In this document: in pieces, positions 23,826 to 36,112 of the stretch
Numbering within the stretch: the stretch's first letter is position 1
Layout of the letters: every line of letters begins with the position of its first letter
NCBI GenBank assembly: GCA_037349315.1
Contig: JBAIAC010000008.1
Coordinates: 125,362,001 to 125,426,000 of the forward strand
Source: Chelydra serpentina
Taxonomy: Eukaryota; Chordata; Testudines; Chelydridae
Reading direction: 5' to 3'
Length of the DNA: 64,000 bases
Notes under the pieces: model-generated
Seen by the model: the letters and a program-made list of their open reading frames with translations, nothing else
Databases searched by the model: none
What the model was told of the DNA's origin: nothing
Made by a program: the position numbers and the translations under genes

Positions 23826-24284
23826 TCATTGAAGTTTTGTGTTACTTGGATCTAAAAGTGCAACCACTTCTGCAATATTCTTCTTAACAAATTCTTCCTC
23901 ACAATATGGACATTTAGCATGAGCGATATTCCATGACATAACAAAACTAGCTTTGGTCATTGTGTCAACTTCCTTACTGAATGCTGAAAGTAATGTCTGT
24001 TGACCGTTTAGGCATAATTTTAATGTGGTTAGCTTGTTTTTCCTTAATTCTGTTTCAGGAGGGTATTTAGATGAAAAGTTATTGTGTTTCATTTCATAGT
24101 GCCGTTTCAAGTTGCTCGCTTTGTAGTGAGTGAATGATGCATTGCAGATAAGGCACAGGGGTTTGCCATCTTTAACAATGAATGCAAAATCTTCCTCCCA
24201 TTCTGGCTTAATACTTTCGTTTTCTCCTTCATACTTGCATTTCTTACAATTTGAAGATGTCATTGTCATCCGCAAAATTAACAT
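23826..24284 (-). pseudogene. hAT transposase N-terminus with BED-like zinc finger
   Basis: The 152-codon frame starts with a basic leader and contains DGKPLCLICNASFTHYKASN followed by LKRHYEMKHNNF, giving a C-x2-C-x(n)-H-x4-H pattern (C-L-I-C ... H-Y-E-M-K-H) of a BED-type DNA-binding finger. Later residues (TKASFVMSWNIAHAKCPYCE) match the next conserved part of hAT transposases related to ZBED5/GTF2IRD2. It ends at a stop where the family would continue, so it is a broken transposase and not a domesticated gene, as far as can be seen. Confidence 0.82.
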
Positions 24285-24849
24285 AGGATTAATACTTAAA
24301 GCTAAAACTATTCAAATGTGATTTATGAACAGTAAACACAGCCTGTATTCTGCGGAATGCAGGGAGATCATGAGCACACAGGGTCCGCACAGCACAACGT
24401 CTGAATACAGAATGAGGCAAGTTCCTGAAATAATCTGCATGTGCGAGCTTCTCTTTCTGTCAGTCTCACTGTCATGCCATTGAGTTCACCAAGGCTTGAA
24501 TTCTCTTTAAGTACTTCCCGGAGCCCTCCATGTGCCTCCCCCCCATTCTCCGCCTACCAGACTGAAGCGCCAGGGTGCAGAAGCCCTGAGCCCCGGTGCG
24601 TGACCCCTCCCGTGCACGGCTAAAGCCCCGAGCCCCATCATACACGCACCATGTGTAGGGCTAAAGCCCTGAGACCCTCCTCCTCATAGGGCAGAAGTCC
24701 CTAGCCCCACCATCCTGCCACAGGGCAGAAGCCCCAAGCTCCCCCCCCTCCATGTCTGGTAAGCAGAAAATGGTGGGGGGACACAAGTGGGATTCCGTGA
24801 GCTGCACTTTACCTGTAAAAGAGCTGCAGTTTGGCCATACCTGGAATAT

Positions 24850-25375
24850 AAACTTAGAATTTTACCAAAACCTTGTCTAAAGGGCTGATAAAGAGATTCA
24901 GTATTTTTAGAGAATCTTTGTCCAATTCAGTGTGTTCCAGACAGGAATGCTTGTGTTTTTCTTTTACACATTTTGACAATTTGTGTATTAAAAGAAAAAA
25001 AAAATCACCGTCACAACATGCTGTGGTACACTGCACTCTGAAGACTGCCATTAATTTTTACTATCAGTGAGTGCATAAAATATATGAAGATGGTATCAGG
25101 CTGGCCATTCTCAGTTAATAAAAAAGAGCAAGTAGTGGAGACTTTCAGTTTTTCTCCTGGGAAGAAATCCACATCAAGGATTCTGAGCAATTAAACACTT
25201 TGCTACAGGGCAATGATATTTTTTTTCCCCCTAAATGGAGAGTGACTAGGAATTCAGGTCCTGGCACAAAAGCATGGGAGGTAGTTGGTTTAAGACTCAG
25301 ATAAATACATTAGCACGATACTTATGCTAAAATCAGAAGCTAGGCTTAACTCCTATTGAAGCCAATGGGATTTAA
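24850..25375. other. Intergenic, no recognised element
   Basis: Mixed-composition flank between the hAT transposon and the next CR1 fragment. The overlapping opposite-strand frames near 24854-25070 have no domain similarity. Confidence 0.4.
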
Positions 25376-25985
25376 TCACAGAAATGTAGGGCTGGAAGGG
25401 ACCTCTTAAGGTCATCTATTCCTTCCCCCAGTACTGAGGCAGAACCAAGTAAACCCGCACTATCCCTGCCAGGTGTTTATCTACCCTGTTCTTAAAAAAA
25501 ATCCTTCAATGACAGGGATTCCACAACCTTCTTTGGAAATCTATTCCAGTGCTTAACTACCTTTGTAGGTAGAAAGTTTTTTCCTCATATCTAACGTAAA
25601 TCTCCCATTACTACATGTGCTACCTTCAGTGCACATGAAGAAAAATTGATTTCCCTTCTCTTTATAACAGCCCTTAGTATACCTAAAGATTGTTATCAGG
25701 GCCCCTCTGTCTCCTTTTCTCAAGACTAAACACGCCCAGTTTTTTAAACCTTTCCTCATAGTTAGGTTTTCTAAAACTTTTATCATTTTTATTGCTGTCC
25801 TCTGGACTCTTTCCAGTTTGCCTACATCTTTCCTAAAGTGTGGCACCCAGAACTGGACACTATACTCCAGATGATGCCTCACCAAGTGCTGAGTAGAGCA
25901 GAACCATTACTTCCCTTCTCTTGCATACAACACTACTCCTGTTAATGCACCTCAAGTTTGACAATTGCCTTTGTTGCACCTGCAT
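25376..25985 (-). mobile_element. Older CR1 LINE fragment
   Basis: The 3' end motif reads on + as ACAGAAATGTAGGGCTGGAA followed by GGGACCT and GTCATCTA blocks. The minus-strand frame at 25553-25885 encodes KLERVQRTAIKMIKVLENL and GCYKEKGNQFF, the C-terminal part of a CR1 polymerase. It is more diverged than the copy at 3312-4980. Sequence at about 26290-26470 also resembles CR1-associated sequence and may extend the element. Confidence 0.85.
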
Positions 25986-25999
25986 CATGCATATTCTTG

Positions 26000-28900
26000 A
26001 TGTCTAATGCAACATATCCTTCCCTTTTTCCATGCCTGTTTTTCCTGAACAAGCTATACCCCTCTGTACCAATATTCTGGTCATGAGATTTATTCCACAA
26101 AGTCTTATGATGCCAATTAAGTCATAATTTAACTTATTTACTGATATGTCCAGTTCTTCCTCTTTATTCCCCTTGCAGTCGTGTACGGTCATCTGAGGTG
26201 TGGAGCAGATTCCTCCAGGGTTTTTCCTCTTGTTGACCCCATTATAATTTTCCTCCTTCCTCCCACCCAATATTTAGCCTTCTGTTATAGTCACCTTTTT
26301 TATACCTACCTGTGGACTTTTGTCACTTGCCCCCCTTGGAACCTAGATTAAAGCCCTCTTCACTAAACTGGTGAGTTGGTGTGCAAAGTTGTCGTCCCCT
26401 TCTTGGTCAGGTGGACCCCATCTCTCCCCAGCAGTCTTCCTTCCTGGAGACAGCATATGCTTAAGTGCTTTCCTGAATCAGGGCCTTGAGTACTGACATA
26501 TAAATGGTCATCTTTAGGTTTGAGTTCATTTAGTGAAATAAATGAGGCATTTAACGTTTCTAAGCTGCTATTCTATACTGTTCAGATTCACTAGATAGCA
26601 TTGCAGTTTACAATGGGGTCACATTTTAAAGATTTTCTTTACAACCTTGTAGGATAGAAAAAATACGGGTTAACAGAAATTTAGATACAGGAGCCAAACT
26701 CTGTGATAAAGGATAGATTCTGCAGCAAATTCCATAGTAAAAGAATTCTAGAATATTGGGGTTCTAGCTTTCAGAGATTCACTAACTGTAAACATTCTCT
26801 TTTTCATTTCCCTCCACTCAGTGGCATTCTTAGTTAATTCACAACCTTGCAATATACAAATCTATAGGACTTTTTCAGCACCACACTTGCTTCTGTTATC
26901 CCAGGGCTGAGCCATAAACTGGCTATAAGAGAAGCTGAAATATCTGAGATTTTTCTCCTCAGCTCTATTCCTTCCTCTCCTCATGCCTGCCTCCCTCCAC
27001 CCCAAATTCTATACTATTTGGGCAGAGGGTGGGGTGGGGTGGGGAACTTCACAAAAATTAATTTCAATTGGGGGGAAAAGTCCCCTCTCTTATAGGACCC
27101 CAGCCACTGATGTATTGTCCAAAGTAACAGGAGTCCAACAGCCTATTTCATAAACGATTTTGTATAAGTCAGCAAAAGTTGAAGACAGATAAACATGCAG
27201 GTTTGCATCAGTCTAACTTACTAGAACTTTAATCATGGGTCTTCAAGGCTCCAGGTATAACAAAGAGATGAAGGGTTCTAGAAATCAGAATGTTTACAGT
27301 CGAAATCGCTGAAATGTGCTTTGATTGGTCATTGTTAATAAAAAAAGGTTGCCACCCTATTTTTTTGGATATTATCTTGGTGGGCAGGGCATGGACTGAA
27401 AGGAGTCAGCTTTACAATCATGGCTGCCACCCCCACCGTCTCCTGGGACCATGAGATCCATTATGCCATCATTGGGCCTTCATCATCCTGATTTTAAGTT
27501 AGGGGCTTGACTGGATCCGGTCAGAGAGAGGGAACCTATGACCTTGCCACCTCCAGCTGGAATGTGAGATTTGCATTTCTGCTGTAATCCCCTCCATTGG
27601 GTGTCATTTCCACCCTCCATTCCCCTTATTTCTTTTTCTTGTATGCCTTCTTTATAAAAAGAGTCTGGCTTAGCTAGCCAAGACAGCTCCATCTTTTGGA
27701 ACACTGCTGTGAGCTTATGTTCAGAGAGGCAGCTAAAAGTGATACCTGAAACAGCATGATGATGGTTCAAGTTTGCTGCGTCTTGGAATGGGTGATCAGA
27801 CCATGTTCTGACTTGTGTTTCTTCAGCAGCAAGGTTGCAAGTGAAAGTTAACACCAGAGACAGAAGTTGTGTCTTCTGTCTTTGCAGTTCTTTTCTCTCC
27901 CCTTTGATGTGTTTTGTCTTCAAGGAAGCAGGATTAAATTAAGTAACAACAAATCCCAACTACCTAAACTAACCTTTTCATTCTTCACCAAAAAGGATAG
28001 TAAATATCATCTTTAATACTATCTAAAAGACTGTCAAATGAGAGTTTCTCTCTTTGAAAGACTGTACAACTAAACGGGAAAATATTGTTAAAATAAATCC
28101 TTAATACTTAACATTTCAAATCATTTCATTTTTGTTGGGTTTTTTTCTGTCTTTAATAAAAGATTTTTAACGGTGGTAAGCCATTTTCAGCAATAACTTG
28201 AAATCAAGCTCTGGACCATACTTAACTGTTCAATGTTGTAATAGTGAACATGGGTTTTAGTTACATTTTAGTCCATGTTGGGCCTGCGACATCCCCTTTT
28301 CAACACAACAGGTGATACTAAGAACTATCTATCTTGCCTACACTCTGTAACTCCCTCTTAATGCAATTCCACTTTCATGGTTTTGGTGGCAACAGTATAG
28401 CACTTCTAACTACCCAAAGCCCCAACATTTTAGAAGCCATTCTGAGGGCTTGCAAGATTTTCCAAAAGCAAGTATGTGCTGAGTGTGGTCATCACCAGGA
28501 GTGTGTCAACATTGCGGCCTGCTCCCTGTGCCCCCCAGCTCCATCCTGCTCTTCACTAGAAGGTAAAGGGTGGGGGGAATAATGCTACAGATAAGCATAG
28601 TCTCAGCTCTGCACCTATTTGCCTTCTGCCAATAAGGAGTAGAAGGGGCAAAGCTGGGGACCACAGGGTTCCTCTCTGAAGGAGCTTGTAGCATCTTACT
28701 GGCTCCTGGGGTAGCAATAAAGTCAGGTCTGAGGGTGGTGTCACCTCCTAAGGAGAGGGAGTCATTGGAGGAGGGGAATAAAGGAGGGATGATTTGGAGA
28801 AGACCCGCCACAGAGGATAGGGAAGGAATGAGGAAAGAACCAGATTTGGGGAGCCACCACAATGTGTTGAAAAGGAAAGAAGAGTGGGGCTACTCAATGG

Positions 28901-31730
28901 GAAGTAGGAGAAAGCAGAAGAGACTAGAAGGAAGATATTCCCCCATTTAGATGTAAGATGAGAGAGCAGGACCCCCCAAAAGCTACCTATCAAAGGTGCA
29001 CTAGAGATGGTAGGAGGCCATTTGGTCTGCCCAAGAATATAACCGCTATAAGGAAACGTATGGTCCTTAGGCAAAAAGGGGAATGGTGATTATTGTGGGG
29101 GCCATGCCATAGGGCATATTTGGCTTTAGATAAGTTTCGAAATGTAGAATTAGAGCTAGTCAAAAAAATTTTTTGCATTTACGTTTTCTTAAACAATTTT
29201 TTTGATTTTTGAAAACAATATTGATAAAGTCAAAGAAAATTTTACAAAAGGTGGGAACTATGAGTTGCTTTTTTCAAAAAATTTGTTTTTGAAAAAAGGC
29301 AATTTTTCAAAACAAAATCTCTGAGGGCAAAGTATTTTGACCAGCACTACATAGGATCCTTCTTGGAACCAGCAGATCTGTGATCCTTTGGGATTCTCCT
29401 ACCCATGACTTTACATGTATGTAACTTTGGTGTGGTTTCCATGCTGGTGCATGTTTTTGCAATCCATCTGTTGTGATGGAATCCTGTAGTGCAATACATG
29501 AGTGTGAGGGCACCAAGTACTGATCTGAGGACTGGTAGGGAGAGAAAGTCTTTAAGAACAGGCTTTGAAGTTGAGTTAATTTAAATGTATTAAATAATCA
29601 AGGCTGCACTTGAATGCACTCACATTAATTCCACACTAATGAGGCCTAGCACAGGGAAGCCCAGCCATTATCTGATCTCTGGAGCAAGGAGGGGTCCATT
29701 TCAGGGAGGGATCTGGGGCCTGTTACTAAAGGTAAAAGACAGGGAGAGATGGAGGGTACCAGGGGTCTCTCAAAAGATTTGATAAATTTGAATAAACTGG
29801 AAGCATCCAATCTTTAGAGGTTCATTGATTGCTAAATTAAGCCATCCTTCAATCAGTTAGGCAATATGTTTCGTATGTGGTAAGTATTTTTAACTGTGTG
29901 CAACAATCCCATGTAGTAGTTGTTGGGATAATTTGATTTGCTATGTACACTAGCTGCAAAAAGAAAATGAACATGTTTTTCTTCTCTTTTCCCATTATGT
30001 TGATTGTTATCTATTTCTGCTTCATTTTCCGGTAATACATAATCTATTTATAACATTTACAATTTGCCTTGCATGTCTTTTCCTCCTGATCGTATCAAAT
30101 TTACCTGAAGCTCTAACTCTTGAATTAATAAAAACACAAATGTCAGTGCATGAAGCTCCAAAAACCCTTGGTAAAATCTGTAGTGTTTCTGATATACAGG
30201 TCAGAAATTCGATAGAATGGAAGTGAATAGAATGCATTTTGTGTCTGATAGTGGCTAATTCAGAATTCTTTGTTTACCTTATAATAGTAATCTGCATATG
30301 CTACTTTTTTATTTTCAGCGGCTGATTTTTCTAATGTTTAATGGTACCGTCCCATTCTGTCTTTTATGCATAAAAAATCCTGAAATGCATGAAAGCAAAG
30401 CTATCTTGTTGATGAAAAGCAGCAATGGAAATCAGTAACTAAAGGGTAAATTCAGACTTTTATAAGCAAGTGCAACTTTATTAAAGTTGCAAAGGGAGTA
30501 TTAATTTGCAGCATCTGATCCTGCATCAGTAAACAGCTTGCTGCAGAGCTTAACACATTAAACACTTGCCTACATACAGCGGTGTACTAACCCATTCCTT
30601 AGTTTTTAGATAGTGTAAATGCAACTTCAACTCACATAGGAAATAATCTGACAGTTTCTCAGACTTTTGGAAGGTGAGCCCCTCATCAGGAAAATGAAAC
30701 CAATTCTTCCTGCTCGCCTTTCCAACTTCGGATGAGTGAAATCCTGAGTCCACTGAAGTCAATCGCTAAACTCCGATTTCAATGAGGACAGGATTTCTCT
30801 CCAGATGATGTTAAAGGCCTATATTTTAGATCTTCGTAATATACTTTCTCTCCTTTCATATATGTTTTGATGAGTAGTGGAATAAGTAACAGCGTTAACA
30901 CAAAGTAGCAGCAGTGAGGTCTGACTTAAAACTTATCAAAATAAAGAGGAGAGTTCACACCCCAGAGATATTTTTGGGCTCTCTGCAAACTCAGGAAGGT
31001 GTTGCAGTGAATACATGCTGGTCATGTTTTCGAAGATTTTTGTCACAACCATAACAGTTATAGACTAACTTTATATATGTACAGGAAGCAGAGGTTCTAG
31101 AGAACAATTTGAGAGCTCTGTTCAGAACCAGGGACACACTTTAGGAAATGCTAGTCTAGGATATCCATAGTGTTATATACATGTATCAATAGGGCTGACT
31201 GCACTTCTGGTGCTCAAACAATAATATTCATTTGCCCAGTGGAGTAGATAGAATCTGAAAGTCACTGTCCCATTTTTATAAATACATCTGAAAGTCAGAT
31301 TCTCTGGTATTAAAAGAGTTCCTTTGGAATGCGGAGAGGATTGTATGATATCTCACTCTAAAATCATGCTGGAAGAATATAGGCATCATTAGTCATGTGA
31401 AAGTCAGAGGGAAAACACATGTAGGCCTCGGTACTGCTCCCATTTAAAGGCCCGATCCAACTCCCACTGAAAATTGAAAAGCTTCTATTGACTTCAGTGG
31501 GAGTTGGGTCAGGGCCTTAGGCAGTGGCAAAACTGCCTTTATTTTCAGTGGGAGCAGTATAAGGTTTATAATGTGAAATGATAAAATGAACCCAGAGCTC
31601 ATATTCTTTTTAGTATAATTATATTTAGCAACTGCTGAGGTGGCTGTTTTGTTGCAGTTGATAAATGAATCTTATGCCTAATGCAGGAAAACCTAAAATG
31701 TGTTTGTTTAAAAAGGCACTGAAAGGTAGC
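26000..31730. other. Long intergenic stretch, mostly unassigned
   Basis: No gene is supported. The 146-codon minus-strand frame at 27483-27923 is the longest but has no recognisable domain, signal peptide or splice context. Purine/pyrimidine-skewed sequence at 28735-29080 creates paired open frames on both strands. An AT-rich hairpin-prone patch with many TTTTTCAAAA/TTTTGAAAA words lies at 29165-29325. Confidence 0.4.
31449..31517. repeat. Palindromic MITE-like hairpin
   Basis: Arms GGCCCGATCCAACTCCCACT (31449-31468) and AGTGGGAGTTGGGTCAGGGCC-like sequence to 31517 are inverted repeats with a 22-base loop. Related short palindromes built on GACTTCAGTGGG occur at about 47527-47590 and 44300-44360. 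Confidence 0.65.
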
Positions 31731-32187
31731 TTATGCCCAAAATAGAAGTTCTTTGAGTCCTTGCCCCCACAGATTCCAGGCTTGGTGCATATGTGCCCCA
31801 CACGTGCAAGATTGAATGTGTTTTGAATAGCAATGTCTGCAGGGGCCACGTCTAGGCTGTGGGAGCTTCCGCGAGTACATAAGGGGTGGGAGCCTCAACC
31901 CCCTCTCTGTTCCTTATTGCCCATGGTGCAAGACAGAACCCCACCGTATCCGTGTCTCTTCGCCTACAGAGAGGTTAGTTAGAGCTATTGTTATTTAGAG
32001 ACGTTTAGTTAATACCCTTTGATAAGAAAATTTTTTTTGCTTAGGTTCTGGACTTTGAAAGGGTTACTTGCACTCTGCCCCTGTCCACAGGCTTAAATGG
32101 CCAAAGTCAAGTCTACAGGATTCAACACAGAAATGCCTATCAGTGCCAGACATTCAATACGCCTCTTATGCCTAGAGAAGGACATAT

Positions 32188-32951
32188 TGTGACCGCATGG
32201 GGGAATTTCCTGTTTTCCTTGTTGCCTATGGGTTTTTTTTCTTGGTTTCCTAGGGTTGCATGCAAAGGGGGTGGGACTCAGTTTCCCTGGGTGTTACGGG
32301 TTTAACGAGGTGATGGGAGAAAGAGTTTGTTGTTACAGGGGCCTGGCGAGGGAACTGAGGACCCCAGCCACGGACATGGAGAATGGAGACCCCGGCTACA
32401 GGTAACCTGGAAGCCAGCTCAGGAGTCCGCAGCCAGTCCTGGCCAGTGGGAGAACAATAGGCTGCAAAGAGAGGAGCCCTGGGGGCCTAACCAACTGGTT
32501 CCAGGCACACGGGGCCAGAAACAGAAAAGAGGCCCAGACGACCCTGGAGAGAAAAATCAGGCAGAGCCCACCTGGGTGCAGGAGAGACCTGGAGGTGCTG
32601 GGCTGGGGAGAGGCCAGTCCTGAGAGCCCTGAGAGTTCCTGTGCTGTGTTCAATGCTCAATAATCCCTCCTGTTTTACACTGGCTGAGAGTCACTCTGGT
32701 CTATAGACCAGGGTTGCATTGTCCCCTTTGGGGGTGGAGGCCCAGGGGTCCAGAGTGCGTGGACTCCCTGAGGGGGCCCACTGCGAGAGACAGGCGTGCT
32801 AAGGCTCAGAGAGGTGTGGCTCCAGGAGGTGGAGGGGCTGACCCCCAAGAGAGAGTGGACCCCCCCCCCGAGAAGGGCTCTCTCACTGAAAGGGGCACCC
32901 CCCACGGACCACATGGGGCCAAGAGAGGGCACGACCTGTGAGTCCGTGACA
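32188..32951 (+). mobile_element. Solo LTR with 5-bp TSD CATAT
   Basis: The 764-bp block begins TGTGACCGCATGGG and ends GAGTCCGTGACA, the TG...CA ends of an LTR. CATAT flanks it exactly at 32183-32187 and 32952-32956. It interrupts the DIRS gag-like frame, which resumes directly afterwards. No internal retroviral sequence remains, so it is a solo LTR left by recombination. The orientation is not firmly determined. ORFs inside it are not genes. Confidence 0.9.
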
Positions 32952-33308
32952 CATATACACTGCCCAATGTACACATCTTTCTCAAAGTGTGCCCAGAAAG
33001 CTAGAGAAAAGGCAGAGTTACCCACACAGATGTCTCTAGGGGATATCTTCAGATCCTGGCAAGTAACTTGACTGACCCACTCCACCCAGTCACTCACACT
33101 CCTCTGGTGCTCCAGCAATCTTTTATGTCATCCCAAGCTCATGGGACACTCAGAAGTCCTGCTCCTTCACCGTTCTGGCCTCAGCTCAAGAAGTGAGCCT
33201 TAAGGAGCACTGCCCCAGAGACCAGGGAATGCACAGATCTCCCTCAATCAGGAGACAAAGTCCTCCTCCAGGGCTCAGTGTATATCTAAAGCAAAACTGG
33301 CACTGATG

Positions 33309-33590
33309 CATAGGTGCCAATTCTGTGGGTGCTCTGGGACTCAAGAACCCACGGAAGAGAAATAGGGGGTGCTCAGCAGCCGCAGCTGTTTGGCAGGGCC
33401 GCTGATCAGCTGTTTGGTGGCTGGCTGGAGGTGCTTGGGGGAGGGCAGAGAGCAGCGGGCGGTCAGGGAACCTCGGGGAAGGGGGTGGAACGGGGGCAGA
33501 AAGGGGCGGAGCAAGGGTGGGAAGAGGTGGAGGGAGGGCGGAGCCTCAGGGCTGAGCACCCACCAGAAAGAATAAAAGTCAGCACCTGTG
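33309..33590. mobile_element. Non-autonomous hAT element, exact 8-bp TSD
   Basis: The 282-bp element starts CATAGGTGCCAATTCTGTGG and ends AAAAGTCAGCACCTGTG, imperfect inverted termini. The duplication CACTGATG is exact at 33301-33308 and 33591-33598. The interior is G-rich. It sits within the DIRS remnant, whose coding resumes after it. Confidence 0.92.
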
Positions 33591-33702
33591 CACTGATGGT
33601 CACTTCCCACAGTGAGCTCGACGCTGCTCCGGTACTCTCAGGAATGCTCTCTGCCACTGCACTGGATAACTTTTTACCATTGGCATTAACCAAGAAAACC
33701 AG

Positions 33703-34482
33703 TGTTAGGTAGCGTACAAAAGTGATGTTTTTTTGTGTTAAATAGAAATGTGCTAAAATGTAAATAGAGAACAGGTTTTTGGGCCTACATTTAGTCTTGA
33801 CAATAATGGGGCCTGTTAAATTGTGGGTGAAATCAAGAAAGACAGAGGCAATTTAGAGATATATTAGGCAATAACCCCAGGTTATTGTAAACATGTTTGG
33901 GCCTAACCGGTTTTAACAGGAGTTCTAGAGGAAATGTGTATGTTTTGGAAGAATGCTTTCTATATTGCTAGTTATTGAAATGGTATTTATGCAGTTAATT
34001 AAGACAATGTTTAATATAGCCGATGAGGGAGAAGATTTTTTAATTATGGCGGCACAAGTATAGATATGGTAAAAGTCAGGCTTAATTAATGAAGGGTTGT
34101 TATTGTAAACGATTATAAAAAGGGTAGGAAACTAATTTTAGATTAGCACGCTCATCCACCATCAAGGTATCAGAGAAAGGATTACGAAGGATTATATATC
34201 CATTCTTGTCATTCGGGGACTGATCACCCCGGCTGCATCGTTTCACCTTGGAAAGTGAGTATGAAATGCAGGTCATGCTTATACCGTGATGCTTTTTTGT
34301 TTTAACTATTTTATTTTAAATAAAGTCTTTTGAGTGACAAAATGAGTGATATAATTACAGTGCTCCACTAAACTAAATTTATCTGTAACCGCCCTGAGGC
34401 TCAAATCTCAAGAATTTAATTTGACTATTGGTATTATTCATATTTAAAATACTAATTGAAAATATTTAAATCAAAGGTTACA
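33703..34482 (+). mobile_element. Solo LTR with TATA box and poly(A) signal
   Basis: The 780-bp block begins TGTTAGGTAGCG and ends AAAGGTTACA. Flanks are ACCAG (33698-33702) and ATCAG (34483-34487), a 5-bp duplication with one mismatch. A TATAAAA box lies at 34114-34120 and AATAAA at 34319-34324, in the order and spacing expected for U3-R-U5 on the + strand. It interrupts the DIRS element. The boundaries are less certain than for the LTR at 32188. Confidence 0.72.
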
Positions 34483-34916
34483 ATCAGCACCAACCACCAT
34501 GATGCCAGTGACTCATACAGTACTGATGTACTCATTAGAATGGATACAAGCCTCTTTGGCACTGAAACAATTCTTGGCACAAGCTGTCATAACAATGAGA
34601 CCAAGACTGGAATCTCTGATATCAGACAGCCTGAGTGATGGTGTTACACAGATGATTTCTCTATAATGGCCAGAGACTTAACTAGACAGAGGATTCCAGA
34701 CTAGTGTGATCCACCAGTGGAAAAGGAATTCCCCTTCTCAGCCTCTTCAGGGGAATGTAGCTGACTCTCCTCACCAGAAGGTGACCCATCCCCACCATGA
34801 CTAACCCAGTGGGACATGGACAGACAATAGAGAAAGGAATCCCTATGAAGCATTCACAAGTCTTCTGGATTGAGAACGGAACCCCTATGCTGGAACCCTT
34901 GCATATACCCTCCTCC

Positions 34917-35346
34917 CAGGGCCAGTGCAAGGAAGTTTTGCGCCTTAGGCGAAACTTCCTTGCACCAGCCCTGCACCCCCACCCCCCACCAGCTAACACC
35001 GCCCCCCCTGCGGCAGCCAGTCCCATCCCCCCCACCGCAGCGGCTACCCCCCTCCCCCGCAGGCTGGTAGTTCAGCCTCCCCGCGCCTGCGGTGCCCCCC
35101 GCCCCGGCTCCCGGCTCAGCAGTGGAGCCGGGAGGGCGGCAGGCAGCCGCGGCCAGCCGCATCCCCGGCTCCCTCTGCCGCCCCCCGGCTCAGCCGCGGA
35201 GCTGGGAGGGTGGCAGGCAGCCATGGCCACTTGTCCCCCAGCTCAGCCGCGGAGCCGGGAGGGTGGCAGGCAGCCGCAGCCAGCCACCCCCGCTCCCGGC
35301 TCCCTAGGCGACTGCCTAGGGTTGCCTAGTGTGCGCGCCGGCCCTG
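34917..35346. mobile_element. GC-rich non-autonomous hAT element
   Basis: Termini are CAGGGCCAGTGCAAGG and the inverted GCGCGCCGGCCCTG. Flanking octamers CCTCCTCC and CCTCCCCA match at six of eight positions. Inside are three GC-rich units starting at about 35125, 35199 and 35252, each containing GAGCxGGGAGGGxGGCAGGC. A hairpin next to the left end pairs AAGGAAGTTTTGCGCC with GGCGAAACTTCCTT. The 218-codon open frame across it is compositional. Confidence 0.8.
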
Positions 35347-36112
35347 CCTCCCCATTAATACCCCTACCAACCCAGGCCCTATTAGTCTCCATGGGATATC
35401 AACCCTTTTTGTCAAGAAACCAGCTCTCCAGACCAAAATCACCCGTGTCTTAACAGCAGATCCAGCCATTTCTAGCACCTGCTCTGACACATCATCAACT
35501 GCTGGCAGGAGAGCAAGAGCTCAGTGGACATGACCTCTCTGCCGATGACCCGCCATCACTATTTGCTCTTCTTCGTCCCCTGATGAGGCAGTCAACCTTC
35601 TTTCTAGAGTCACCTCAGCTGAATTTTTCAGGATCTGATGAGATTAGTGGAAACACTTGGGTATCCCTTTAAAGATAATCCAAGAAAAGCAACATAAACA
35701 ATTATTTGCAGTGTTGTTTTAGCCTTGTTGATTCCAAGGTAGATGAGGTAATCTCTTTTATTGAACCAACTTCTGTTGGTGGAAGGGACAAGCTTTCAAG
35801 CTTCATAGACCTACTCCTTAGGTCTGGAGAAGGTAACCAGAGTTTCTGAGCTAAATACATGTTGGGACAGATTGTTATGCATAAGGGGTTCACAGATGCT
35901 GTCAGATGCCACTTAAAATAAAGTGGGCAATTAAGGGTTTAGCAGGCAAGGAGTTGTGTTACAAATTGTAATGTGCCATACAGAATCTCTGTTAAGTCCA
36001 TGTTTTTAGTTATGAATTTAAGTTCCAGGCTCGTCTTTTGAAGGCCTGCAGGTTTCCTTTGCAGATGAGGACTAAGAGGCCAGATATGGAATGATCGCTT
36101 TGGGAAAAGTGT

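Larger units (their letters stand above)
23064..24843 (-). mobile_element. Autonomous-derived hAT transposon, decayed
   Basis: Termini are CAGGGGTGGCCAAATTTACT at 23064 and the inverted GTTTGGCCATACCTG ending 24843. The flanking 8 bases are AATTATAA and GAATATAA (6 of 8 match), an eroded hAT duplication. The interior encodes transposase fragments on the minus strand. The right 450 bp is GC-rich and non-coding, with repeated AGCCCTGAGxCCC-like words. At 1.78 kb this is internally deleted relative to a full hAT transposon. Confidence 0.82.

Noticed and set aside
27483..27923. 146-codon minus-strand ORF
   Set aside because: No recognisable domain, splice signals or related sequence elsewhere in the window; not called as a gene.
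28506..29074. Overlapping 118- and 108-codon minus-strand ORFs
   Set aside because: They arise from a strand-skewed G/A-rich tract; low-complexity Ser/Pro/Leu content with no domain.
32675..33118. 147-codon minus-strand ORF
   Set aside because: It spans the boundary of a solo LTR and the DIRS remnant, so it cannot be a host gene.
34797..35453. 218-codon + strand ORF
   Set aside because: It runs through the GC-rich hAT element and both flanks; the apparent Pro/Ala-rich protein is a product of repeated GC units.
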